Of a stretch of 64,000 bases of DNA, positions 53,291-61,746 are shown piece by piece (position 1 is the first letter of the stretch; each line of letters starts with the position of its first letter). The notes below the pieces were generated by a model that was given only the letters and a program-made list of their open reading frames with translations, was not told where the DNA came from and did no database searches. The stretch comes from Simplicispira metamorpha (GTDB taxonomy: Bacteria > Pseudomonadota > Gammaproteobacteria > Burkholderiales > Burkholderiaceae_C). The position numbers and the translations under genes were made by a program. The stretch covers positions 124,001-188,000 of the forward strand of contig NZ_SLXH01000002.1 in assembly GCF_004341365.1 (NCBI RefSeq), in the 5' to 3' direction.

Positions 53291-54651
53291 GCGTTCGCGG
53301 GGGGAGCACCGGGACTGTGCGGAACATGCCGCCACACAGTCTCGAAGATCCCATGGCATGGGTAGTCTGTGCCATATGCGCCTTGCTGGGGGTGCTGGCT
53401 TATGGTTTTGAGTCCAGTGTGCTTTCCTGGGGGCTAACGCCCAGGCAGGTGGGAACTTGGCTCAGCATAGCTTTGCTGGTGGGGCTGTGGATGGTGCCTT
53501 CCCTGCCACCGCTGTTTGCGGTGTTGCTGGCATTGCTGGTCATGAGCTTGTTTGACCTTGCGCCGATTGCTGTGCTCTTGTCGGGTGCGGTCAGTGATGC
53601 AGCATTGTGGTGGTTGGGCGCTTTTTCCTTGTCCGTAGCGGCGCGGCAATCCGGATTGACGGGGGCTTTGATGGCCCGTGCCCTGCACAGTTTGCAAGCC
53701 CCGCACACACCGCGTTGGCCGCGTGCACCTGCCGTGTGGTGGTTGGCCATGGTTTTCGCACTGCTGCCATCGTCCGCACAGGCACGCCGTTGGGCGTACA
53801 GCTTTTGCCTGGTGCCCTCGTCTACACCACGACAGGTGCCGCGTGATGTGGTCAGTGCGGCGCAGTTGGGGGCGGCGTTGGCGTGGCTGCCGGCACAGCC
53901 TGCCAATCTGCTGGTCTTGGCACTGCTGCCTGCGGGCGGGGTGGATCGATTTGTCCCTGCGTATTGGTTACAGCACACTTGGCCGTTGCTGGCGCTGGCG
54001 CTGGCCTATGCCAGCTGTGTTCAATGGTGCGCGCGACCCGCTCTGGGTGGTGTTACTCCTCTACCGCAGGTGGTGCTTGGATCGCGAGAACTGTCTGAAG
54101 ATCGTTTCGCGGTGCAATGCGTTGTGGGTATTGCTGCTGTGATGGTGCTTATGGTGGCGTTGCAACCGTTGCATGGCTTTTCCCCCGGTCTGGTGTCTCT
54201 GCTGGCTATGGTGGTTTTGTTTGCCACGAAAGTGTTGACGCCCCAGAGCTACCACTGGGGTGTAGATTGGCCGCTCTTTGTCTGTGCGACGGTGTTGCCC
54301 GGGCTCATCGCCAGTTTTGCCGCTGCCATACCTGCCTGGGGCCTGGAATGGGGGAGTACGTCACTGGCACTGCCATTCCTCTTCTGCCTGAGGATGGTGG
54401 TGCCCTCGGGTGTCGCCATCGTGGCGGCGCTGGTGCTGGCAACATCCTGGTCTTCGGTGCAGGGGCATGATCTGCTCGATACCGCGATAGCGGTATTGGT
54501 GGCCTTCCACATGGTGGATTTCATGTTCCGACGCCACACTGGCGCTGGCAGCCAGGCACGCATGCTTGTGGCCTGGGCCACCGTGCGCAGCCCTGTGACG
54601 TGGGCAGGCTGTGCTGTGTACTACCTCTGGTGGAGATGGTGTGGATGGTAG
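53287..54651 (+). CDS. SLC13/DASS-like membrane protein (first)
   Basis: 454 residues, about 11-12 TM helices. It parallels the second permease downstream: LPSSAQARRWAYSFCLVPSS and PAQPANLLVLALLPAGG line up with FIPSTSGRLQLVAPMV and GNPANFIVLGILP there, in the place of the SNT substrate motifs of the DASS family. The second half, however, is shorter and its motif less conserved (LRMVVPSGVAIVAALVLA), so transport activity is uncertain. It follows the oxidase by ATGA and overlaps the first binding-like protein by 7 bp. Confidence 0.6.
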   Translation: MSVRGGSTGTVRNMPPHSLEDPMAWVVCAICALLGVLAYGFESSVLSWGLTPRQVGTWLSIALLVGLWMVPSLPPLFAVLLALLVMSLFDLAPIAVLLSGAVSDAALWWLGAFSLSVAARQSGLTGALMARALHSLQAPHTPRWPRAPAVWWLAMVFALLPSSAQARRWAYSFCLVPSSTPRQVPRDVVSAAQLGAALAWLPAQPANLLVLALLPAGGVDRFVPAYWLQHTWPLLALALAYASCVQWCARPALGGVTPLPQVVLGSRELSEDRFAVQCVVGIAAVMVLMVALQPLHGFSPGLVSLLAMVVLFATKVLTPQSYHWGVDWPLFVCATVLPGLIASFAAAIPAWGLEWGSTSLALPFLFCLRMVVPSGVAIVAALVLATSWSSVQGHDLLDTAIAVLVAFHMVDFMFRRHTGAGSQARMLVAWATVRSPVTWAGCAVYYLWWRWCGW

Positions 54652-55724
54652 CGGCGCAGAACACATCGCCGTTCTGGCCTCGTTTTTGGATCGTGGCCGC
54701 TGCTATGGCGCTGGTGGCGGGCCTGGTGTGGTCCGGTGCCAGCCGCCCTTCGGTTTTGGTGGTTCACAGCCAGAATGAACGTATTCCCTGGATTCGTGGC
54801 ATTGATGCGGGAATTGACCGTGTCATTGACCAAAGCAGCGCAATCCGCCTGCAGCGCATCTATCTCTATGGCCATAGCGAAGAACGGGTGAGCACGCAGA
54901 TCGTGCAAGCACATGGCCTGATTGCGCGTTGGCGACCCGATGTGCTCTTGTTGGTGGACGATCTGGCACAGGCCCGTGTGGGGGGCGCGTATGTCGCTGG
55001 TGATCGACCGCAAATCGTTTATAGCGGAATTGAGGATGCGCAAAGAACGCTGGCACGTACCCCGGGCACCCACATCCGTGGCATTGCAGAACGTACCCCC
55101 TGGGGCATCGTTGAGCGCTCTTTACTGCGGCTCACAGAGCTCAGTGATGCCCAGGTGCAGGAGCCAGCACATCCCCGTCGCATCGCTTTGATCTCTGATG
55201 CGGGCCCTGCTGCCGATGAAGAAGCCAGAGGGTTTGCATCGCATAGATGGCAAGGAGCGCAGCCAGTGGGTGTGTGGCGGTGTGCGACGTTGGATCAGTG
55301 GCAGCAGGCGCTTGGTGAGATTGCCCAGCAGGCGGATATGGTGGTTATCGGTGACTATCGCAACTTGCCTGGGCCCGGCAACCTTTCCGCTTCCGTCTGG
55401 AGGCGGTTGTTAGCGCAGGCTGCGCTGGAACGATTGAAGATCCCGATGACGGCACTGTCGGCCTATGCCGTGTCAGACGGTATTCCGATGGGGATTTTGC
55501 CGTCGCCCTTTGAGCAAGGTGAAGTGGCTGCGCAGATGGCAGTTCAAGTCTCCCGCAGCAGTGGTTCTGAGTTTTCCGCCGAGCGTGGGCAGCATGCGCT
55601 GACACAAGACTTTGCCCTGGTGGTGAATCGTCGGCAAATGGAACTCCGTCGCCTTTCGATTGGCGCCATGGATGCGTACTACGCACGGGTTTCTGGGCGG
55701 CTGCTGGGCGGCGGTGTGCAATGA
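54645..55724 (+). CDS. Periplasmic-binding-like protein with N-terminal anchor (first)
   Basis: 359 residues. I chose ATG 54645, which has GGAG 9 bp upstream; ATG 54636 is the alternative. A TM helix (about 11-30, WIVAAAMALVAGLVW) is followed by a two-domain Rossmann-like fold resembling ABC_sub_bind-type substrate-binding proteins (RPSVLVVHSQNERIPWIRG, DVLLLVDDLAQA, RRIALISDAG, DMVVIGDYRNL). It is a paralogue of the last gene of the block. It overlaps the first permease gene by 7 bp and the second permease by ATGA, so it is made with them. Ligand unknown. Confidence 0.62.
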   Translation: MVAAQNTSPFWPRFWIVAAAMALVAGLVWSGASRPSVLVVHSQNERIPWIRGIDAGIDRVIDQSSAIRLQRIYLYGHSEERVSTQIVQAHGLIARWRPDVLLLVDDLAQARVGGAYVAGDRPQIVYSGIEDAQRTLARTPGTHIRGIAERTPWGIVERSLLRLTELSDAQVQEPAHPRRIALISDAGPAADEEARGFASHRWQGAQPVGVWRCATLDQWQQALGEIAQQADMVVIGDYRNLPGPGNLSASVWRRLLAQAALERLKIPMTALSAYAVSDGIPMGILPSPFEQGEVAAQMAVQVSRSSGSEFSAERGQHALTQDFALVVNRRQMELRRLSIGAMDAYYARVSGRLLGGGVQ

Positions 55725-57442
55725 CCCACACGCTGCAAGAGCATCCTTTGTGGCGTGGCCTGGATCGTTCCAGCCGCCGCATGTTGGAGGCGATGGCCCA
55801 AACGGTGGCTTGTTCGGACGTGCCTGCGTTGGTGGGCATGGCCCAGGAGGCCGTGGTGCTGGGCTGGTCGGCCAATGGGCAAGCCTTGGTGTTTGATGCG
55901 TCGCAACCGCCTGCCGGTGCGGCTGCACGAGGCTGGTTGGTTCCTTGTGCTGCTTTGCGTGTTCTGGTGCAGGATCAAGATGCCTGCCGACACTACCTGG
56001 AGTGCGCACTCGCAGGTTCTGGCGTGACCGGTGCGCCCGTGGACAGCCATTCGACAGACACCGCTCCCAGCTTGGGTTTGCGTGCCGCAGTGGGATGGCT
56101 GCTGGCCTTGGGGCTACCGGTTTTGGCCATGGTTATTCTGGGCGATCGCAGCGATACCTTGGCACAGTGGTTGCGCTTTCTGTCGGCGATCAGCGCGGGG
56201 TTGTGCGTCTGGGTACTGGGATTGGCCCCCCCTTTTGTGGGCGCGTTGCTGTCGCTGCTGTTGATGATGGCGGGCAACCACTTGCCGCTGGGCCAGGCGC
56301 TGGCGGGTTTTACCAGTGGCAGTTTTTTCCTGCTGCTGGGCATGTTTGGCATCAGCGTGGCGATTCAGCGCAGTGGGCTCATGCAGCGCCTTTTGGGGGT
56401 GCTGTTGCGGCGCCTGCCGCACACCTCCCGTGTGCTCCAGTCCTGTCTGGTGCTGGTCGGGGTGGTGATGACTTTGTTCATTCCCAGCACTTCGGGTCGG
56501 TTGCAACTCGTGGCACCCATGGTGAAGGTACTGGCCCAGCCCGGCAACAGCACCGCGCTGGCCTTTGCCGCTCTTTCAGGTAGTACGTTGTTTTCTACGG
56601 CTTTTTTGTTGGGAAACCCGGCTAATTTCATTGTGTTGGGCATCCTGCCAGAGCATTGGCAGCCCCACGTCAACTGGCTTACCTGGTTTCAATGCGCCGT
56701 GGTTTATACGCTGGTTTTGGGCGTTCTTCTGGCGCTTGATGTGGTGTGGGGCAGTGGTCGTGCGCAGTGTCAAGATGCACCAGCGGTGGCAGAAAAACCG
56801 GCTCCCCTACCGGGTATCTCGTCAGCCGAAGTGGTGACTGCCGTGGCTTTGGCCTGTCTCACGCTGGGGGTGGCACTGGGCAATGTCCATCACATCGAGA
56901 CAGCGTGGCTGGCGCTGTTTGTATTGCTGTTGCTCATGGCCACAGGGGTGTTGCCCCTGAACCAGCTGCACAGCGATATCCATTGGCCTATCCTGATTTA
57001 TCTGGTCTGCACGGTAGGATTTGCACGTGGGTTCACGCACATGGGTATCCAGGATTGGATCGTGGCGCATGTCGGGCAACTGGAGCAGCTCTTGCGTGAA
57101 GCGCAGGTGTATTTTTTGCTGCTCTTGGGGGCCGTGGTGGTGCTGCTGCGGATGGTGTTGCCAGCGGTGGTGTGCATTACCACGCTGTGTGCCGTGCTGC
57201 TGCCTTTGGCAGACGCCCATGGTATGCATCCATTGGTGGTCGGATTCGTTGTGCTGACCGCCAGCGAGGTATGGTTTTTTCCACACCAGAGCACAGATTA
57301 CCTCCTGTTTCGCGAGTCTTTGGGCATGCCTGAAAACCAGGGCGCTGGGATGTTGAAGCGTAATGCCCGCATCCAGGCCTGCCGCATGGCTGCCTTGGCA
57401 GTCTCGATTCCTTATTGGCACCACTTGGGGTACCTGCGATGA
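55721..57442 (+). CDS. SLC13/DASS-like permease with N-terminal extra domain (second)
   Basis: 573 residues. Residues about 1-105 form a soluble domain (HPLWRGLDRSSRRMLEAMAQ, AALRVLVQDQDACRHYLECA) that resembles a degenerate cyclic-nucleotide-binding (CRP-like) fold. About 12 TM helices follow with SLC13-like half motifs: FIPSTSGRLQLVAPMVKVLA and GNPANFIVLGILP, then MVLPAVVCITTLCAVLLP and FFPHQSTDYLLF. Members of the family move sulfate, dicarboxylates, citrate or related anions with Na+. The extra domain may couple transport to a signal; it could also be an unrelated fold. Overlaps its neighbours by ATGA on both sides. Confidence 0.7.
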   Translation: MTHTLQEHPLWRGLDRSSRRMLEAMAQTVACSDVPALVGMAQEAVVLGWSANGQALVFDASQPPAGAAARGWLVPCAALRVLVQDQDACRHYLECALAGSGVTGAPVDSHSTDTAPSLGLRAAVGWLLALGLPVLAMVILGDRSDTLAQWLRFLSAISAGLCVWVLGLAPPFVGALLSLLLMMAGNHLPLGQALAGFTSGSFFLLLGMFGISVAIQRSGLMQRLLGVLLRRLPHTSRVLQSCLVLVGVVMTLFIPSTSGRLQLVAPMVKVLAQPGNSTALAFAALSGSTLFSTAFLLGNPANFIVLGILPEHWQPHVNWLTWFQCAVVYTLVLGVLLALDVVWGSGRAQCQDAPAVAEKPAPLPGISSAEVVTAVALACLTLGVALGNVHHIETAWLALFVLLLLMATGVLPLNQLHSDIHWPILIYLVCTVGFARGFTHMGIQDWIVAHVGQLEQLLREAQVYFLLLLGAVVVLLRMVLPAVVCITTLCAVLLPLADAHGMHPLVVGFVVLTASEVWFFPHQSTDYLLFRESLGMPENQGAGMLKRNARIQACRMAALAVSIPYWHHLGYLR

Positions 57443-58377
57443 GTCGTGCCATGCGCTGGGCGTGGGTGGCCCTTTTTTTGCTGTTGGCAGCGGGGGCTGT
57501 AGTGACCAACATGAACAGTCGCCGTATTCTGGTGTTGCATGAGGGCACTGCCGATAGTGCTTCCACAAATGCCTTTGGCCGTGGGGTTGGGGCTGTGTTG
57601 GGGCAGCTCTCACGCCTCAAGTTGCGCCACCAATATCTGGCTTTTGATTCCAGTGTTTGCCAGCGTGTGTTGGCCCAAATGCAGGCTTTTGATCCCCATG
57701 CGGTGATAGCCGAAGGCGCTGGCGCACGCCAATGTCTGGACAGCCAACCCCGGCAAGCAAGCCCGGTGGTGGCCATGCCAGATACCCCTGCCCAGGTGGT
57801 GGATCAGGGCCGCCATGTGGCGGCATGGGGCAAGGTTTTGTCTGATCTGGCCCAGCCAGGGCAGCGGCTTCTGGTGTTGTACGGGAGCGACCCCGAGGGA
57901 CTGCTGGAATACCAACTAATGACGGATGCTGCACGCGTGGCTGGTTTGCATCTTCAGCCGTTGGCCGAAAACACGGTTCTGGAACCATCCATGCTGGAGC
58001 GCTCCGTGCGCCAGCTTGGAGCAGACCTGGTGTTTGTGGGCCGCACGCTAGGCCGTGGGCGCGATAGCGTGGGTGGCCTGCCGCAGGCGAGTTGGTTGCG
58101 GGCGCTGCGCCTGGCCACGCCCCAGCCGATTTTGGCCTCTCGGCTCGAAAGCCTGGAGCTGGGCGCCGACATGGTTTTGTTACAAGCGCCCGAGCAGCGA
58201 GGAGAGATGCTGGCGCAGATGGCGTTGGCAGGCAGGGGGACTGCGCTGCCATCTCCCACGCCGCCATACGAGATGGCCGTGGGCTTGCAGCGTGATTTTG
58301 TGGCACGCCAGCGTGATGCTTTGCCGTCGTTTTACGTGCTCAGTGCGCGGCTGGCAGGTTTTTTGTCGGGCCCCTGA
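57439..58377 (+). CDS. Periplasmic-binding-like protein with N-terminal anchor (second)
   Basis: 312 residues starting MSRAMRWAWVALFLLLAAG, a TM or signal anchor, followed by a Rossmann-like two-lobe fold (RRILVLHEGTADSASTNAFG, LLVLYGSDPEGLLEYQLM, DMVLLQAPEQRGEMLAQMAL). It parallels the first binding-like protein, including the C-terminal segment (LQRDFVARQRDALPSFYVLS here, DFALVVNRRQMELRRLSIGA there). It is the last gene of the block, coupled by ATGA to the second permease. Confidence 0.6.
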   Translation: MSRAMRWAWVALFLLLAAGAVVTNMNSRRILVLHEGTADSASTNAFGRGVGAVLGQLSRLKLRHQYLAFDSSVCQRVLAQMQAFDPHAVIAEGAGARQCLDSQPRQASPVVAMPDTPAQVVDQGRHVAAWGKVLSDLAQPGQRLLVLYGSDPEGLLEYQLMTDAARVAGLHLQPLAENTVLEPSMLERSVRQLGADLVFVGRTLGRGRDSVGGLPQASWLRALRLATPQPILASRLESLELGADMVLLQAPEQRGEMLAQMALAGRGTALPSPTPPYEMAVGLQRDFVARQRDALPSFYVLSARLAGFLSGP

Positions 58378-58388
58378 AGATAGCCTGT

Positions 58389-58455
58389 ATTTTTTGATGA
58401 AAAAAGGCTCAAGCCCTTGTGTGGCGTGCGCAAGCAGCTACGTTTTTGGTAGTGA
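58389..58455. repeat. REP-like repeat, copy 10
   Basis: TTTTTTGATGAAAAAAGGCT ... GTGCGCAAGCAGCTACGTTT follows the family consensus. It lies between the end of the large operon and the convergent diguanylate cyclase gene. Confidence 0.65.
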
Positions 58456-58488
58456 TTGGTGCCGCGGTACGTGGGCCGCTTGCCTGGG

Positions 58489-60024
58489 TCAAACTGCCAC
58501 CACCCGGTTTTTTCCGTTGCGTTTGGCCAGGTACATGCCCTGGTCTGCACGCCGTATGGTGTCGGTACTGTTCTCGTCAGTGGCTACCTGGGCCAGGCCG
58601 GCACTGAAGGTAATCAGCAGTTTTTCGTTGCCTTGCAGAAAAAAGCGTTTGGTCAACTCGCGTTGCAGGCGCTGCATGGCCTGTACTCCCACGTCCAATG
58701 GGGTGTCTGGCAGCACCAGAATGAATTCTTCGCCACCGTAGCGCGCCAGCATGTCTTGCGGGCGCATGACATCGCGTACCACGTTGGCCAGGTGTACCAA
58801 GGCAGCATCTCCAGCCTCGTGGCCCATCCGGTCGTTGACCTGTTTGAAGTTGTCCACGTCCAGCAGTGCCACGCACAACGGCGTTTCGGTGCGGCGGGCG
58901 CGGGCTATTTCACGCTCCAGCACTTCATCGAGGCCTTTGCGGTTGAGGGAGCCTGTCAGTGGGTCGTGCCGCGCCTGGGCGCTGACGCGGTCAAGCTCTT
59001 GCTGCAAGCGCACCATCTCTGCCTGCTTTTCCTCGGTGCGTTCGCGCAGATCGGTGAGTTCGCCGTGCGCCATGCTGCTGTCCAGCGCCATAGCGCGTGT
59101 GGCACCCATGACTTCCTGGAGCACCGGAGTGATTTCATTGAGTGTGGTGGCTTTGCCAATCTGCGTGGCACAGCGCTCCATGCGCTCCTGGTAGGTGCCG
59201 CTGGCCTGGGTCATGCTGCTCAGGCGTGTGATGAAGGCGGTGAGCATCTCCTTCATCTGCTCCTGGGCTTCCACCAGCCGCCCCTTGGCTTCTGTTTGCT
59301 TGAAGATGACGTCTTTCAGTCGGCGGCGTACATCGTCGAGGTGGCGCAGCGAAAGGGGGCGTGAGGTGGCCGCCATCAGTGCCTCGGCCTGGCCGTGCAG
59401 CCAGCGGTCATCTGTGCTGAGTGCAGCAATATTCTCAAACACCATGTGCAATAACTCCAGCAACATCCCGCGAATGGCCGATTGGTCTTCGGTGGCAAAC
59501 GAGAGGCGGTAGCTGAAGTTGCTCAGCAGCATTTGCAGGGTGCTGGCTGGTGGTGAGGGCTGGCGCAAAAACTGCACCAGTTGGGTGCCCAGCAAGTGAA
59601 CACGGGCATCGTCACTGTCCAAGGCGGGCATGGTGTATTCGACCATGCGGGCAATTTGCTCTGCCAGCTCGTCAGGCAAGACAACCGCACCTGCCGTAGT
59701 GGAGGTCGACTCGGTGGTTGCAGTGGTGTCCGTGGTGTGCAAGCCCAGCTTGGCGTAGCCCACCAAGACGTTTTGCAGTGCAGACCAGTCGCGCTGTGCG
59801 ACCGCTGCTTCAAATTGACCCAGCAAGCGTTTTTGTGCCGGTGTCTGGCCTGGGATGACGCGCAGGATATGCCGCAGTGGCCCCTCCGGAAAGGGCACCG
59901 GTGTATGGCCTCCAGCGATTTCGTCGTACAGGGCCTGGTAGTTCTCAGGGGTAGGTGGGAGCCTGCGAACTGCCAATTGCTTGAGAGTGTCGCGTGCTAT
60001 ATCCGAAGGAGGTCGTTCCGCCAT
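58489..60024 (-). CDS. GGDEF diguanylate cyclase
   Basis: 511 residues starting MAERPPSDIARDTLKQLAVR. The N-terminal about 330 residues have no recognised sensor domain: a helical region with LPPTPENYQALYDEIAGG and later a coiled coil. The C-terminal GGDEF domain (about 340-511) shows CVALLDVDNFKQVNDRMGHE and an intact RYGGEEF active site. RPQD five residues before it forms an RxxD inhibitory I-site, so product feedback is likely. It makes c-di-GMP and is cytosolic by sequence. It is convergent with the large operon. Confidence 0.92.
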   Translation of the reverse strand: MAERPPSDIARDTLKQLAVRRLPPTPENYQALYDEIAGGHTPVPFPEGPLRHILRVIPGQTPAQKRLLGQFEAAVAQRDWSALQNVLVGYAKLGLHTTDTTATTESTSTTAGAVVLPDELAEQIARMVEYTMPALDSDDARVHLLGTQLVQFLRQPSPPASTLQMLLSNFSYRLSFATEDQSAIRGMLLELLHMVFENIAALSTDDRWLHGQAEALMAATSRPLSLRHLDDVRRRLKDVIFKQTEAKGRLVEAQEQMKEMLTAFITRLSSMTQASGTYQERMERCATQIGKATTLNEITPVLQEVMGATRAMALDSSMAHGELTDLRERTEEKQAEMVRLQQELDRVSAQARHDPLTGSLNRKGLDEVLEREIARARRTETPLCVALLDVDNFKQVNDRMGHEAGDAALVHLANVVRDVMRPQDMLARYGGEEFILVLPDTPLDVGVQAMQRLQRELTKRFFLQGNEKLLITFSAGLAQVATDENSTDTIRRADQGMYLAKRNGKNRVVAV

Positions 60025-60160
60025 TGGCAGGCACCAGTGCAGTGGTGGGGGACAAAGATGGGCGAGTGTGACAGAGGCTTGTGGGCTTGCAAAGCCTCCG
60101 GGTGAAAGACCGCAGGGCCCGGTTCGGCGCCTACAATCCGTTGCAACCTCTTCAGCACCC

Positions 60161-60955
60161 ATGAAAATCCTTATTTCAAACGACGACGGCTATCAGGCGC
60201 CGGGCATCGTGGCGCTCCATGCGGCATTGGCAACGGTGGCCGAGGTGGAAGTGGTGGCGCCCGAACACAACAACAGTGCCAAGTCCAATGCCTTGACGCT
60301 GCACTCTCCGCTGTACGTCCACACGGCACACAATGGATTCCGGTACATCAACGGCACGCCTGCAGACTGCGTGCATATCGCACTGACTGGGTTATTGGGG
60401 TACAGGCCCGATCTGGTGGTCTCCGGCATCAACAACGGCGCCAACATGGGAGACGACACCATCTATTCAGGCACCGTAGGCGCTGCAATGGAGGGCTATC
60501 TGTTTGGCATTCCTTCCATGGCTTTCTCGCAAGTGGATAAGGGCTGGGGTGAGCTTGAGGCGGCTGCCCAGAAAGCGCGTGAAATGGTGTTGCAAATGCA
60601 GGCGCAACAATGGTTGGGGGGGAATCCATGGTTGCTGAACATCAATATCCCCAACCTTCCCCTGGAGGCTATGCGGCCTCTGAAGCTGTGCCGCCTGGGG
60701 CGTCGCCATGCAGCCGAGCGCGTGATCACCCAGAACAGTCCTCGGGGCGAAACCATGTATTGGATTGGCGGTGCGGGCCCAGCCAAAGATGATGCAGAGG
60801 GAACGGACTTCCACGCCACTGCACAGGGCCATGTGGCTGTGACACCTTTGAAGGTGGATTTGACGGACCATGAGAGCCTGGCTGGTTGGGCGACAGTGTG
60901 CTGTGCCAGTGGTACGGCCTGCGCCGTGGATGTGGCTGCTGGTGCAGGTGCCTGA
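60161..60955 (+). CDS. surE: 5'-nucleotidase SurE
   Basis: 264 residues. SurE signatures are at the N-terminus (MKILISNDDGYQAPGIVALH), with VVAPEHNNSAKSNALTL, YINGTPADCVHIALTG, and VVSGINNGANMGDDTIYSGT. It dephosphorylates nucleoside 5'-monophosphates in stress and stationary phase. It precedes pcm by an ATGA overlap, as is common in proteobacteria. Confidence 0.96.
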   Translation: MKILISNDDGYQAPGIVALHAALATVAEVEVVAPEHNNSAKSNALTLHSPLYVHTAHNGFRYINGTPADCVHIALTGLLGYRPDLVVSGINNGANMGDDTIYSGTVGAAMEGYLFGIPSMAFSQVDKGWGELEAAAQKAREMVLQMQAQQWLGGNPWLLNINIPNLPLEAMRPLKLCRLGRRHAAERVITQNSPRGETMYWIGGAGPAKDDAEGTDFHATAQGHVAVTPLKVDLTDHESLAGWATVCCASGTACAVDVAAGAGA

Positions 60956-61734
60956 TGCAACGTCGACCTGGTTTTCCTGCTCGTATTGCGCTGCCTTCGG
61001 GCACGCATCCCTTGGCGTCTGGGTTACAGCCACCGCGCAAGCCCGTAGTCATGCCGGTGTCCGCCCCTGTAGGGGTGGGATTGGATTCTGCAGCAGTGCG
61101 CGCGCGCATGGTGCAGCGATTGGTTAGCGCGGGCATTTCTTCGCCCTTGGTGCTGCAAGCCATGGGCGCAGTGGAGCGGCACCGTTTTGTTGATAGCGCG
61201 TTGGTCAATCAAGCCTATGAAGACACCAGTCTGCCCATCGGTTTGGGTCAGACCATTTCAAAGCCCAGCATTGTTGCCCGGATGGCTGAGTTGCTGCTGG
61301 GGGCAGAAATCGCCCGTGAAAGCGGTGTGTTGGGCCGAGTGCTGGAGATAGGTACCGGCTGTGGATACCAAGCTGCTGTGCTGAGCCGTTTGGCCCGCGA
61401 GGTGTATTCCATGGAACGGTTGCGAGGATTACATGACCGGGCGAGAGTCAACTTGCGTCCCTTGCACCTGATGAATGTCCACCTGATGCTGGGTGATGGC
61501 ATGCTGGGTTATCCGAAGGGAGCTCCTTACGCTGGCATCATCGCTGCCGCAGGTGGCGCCTCTTTACCGACAGATTGGTGCGATCAATTGGCCATTGGTG
61601 GACGCTTGGTGGCCCCTACGGTGGTTGCGGGTGGCCAACAAGTGTTGCTGGTAGTAGACAAGACGGCACACGGGTTGAAACAAAGCGTGCTCGAGTCCGT
61701 GCATTTTGTCCCTCTAAAATCGGGGATTGCCTGA
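60955..61734 (+). CDS. pcm: Protein-L-isoaspartate O-methyltransferase
   Basis: 259 residues. It repairs isoaspartyl residues using SAM. Conserved blocks: RFVDSALVNQAYEDTSLPIG, QTISKPSIVARM, LEIGTGCGYQAAVLSRL (SAM-binding motif I), YSMERLRGLHDRA and APYAGIIAAAGG. The N-terminal about 40 residues form a low-complexity extension longer than in E. coli Pcm. The start overlaps the surE stop (1-bp TGATG junction). Confidence 0.93.
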   Translation: MQRRPGFPARIALPSGTHPLASGLQPPRKPVVMPVSAPVGVGLDSAAVRARMVQRLVSAGISSPLVLQAMGAVERHRFVDSALVNQAYEDTSLPIGLGQTISKPSIVARMAELLLGAEIARESGVLGRVLEIGTGCGYQAAVLSRLAREVYSMERLRGLHDRARVNLRPLHLMNVHLMLGDGMLGYPKGAPYAGIIAAAGGASLPTDWCDQLAIGGRLVAPTVVAGGQQVLLVVDKTAHGLKQSVLESVHFVPLKSGIA

Positions 61735-61746
61735 AGGGATTGATTT

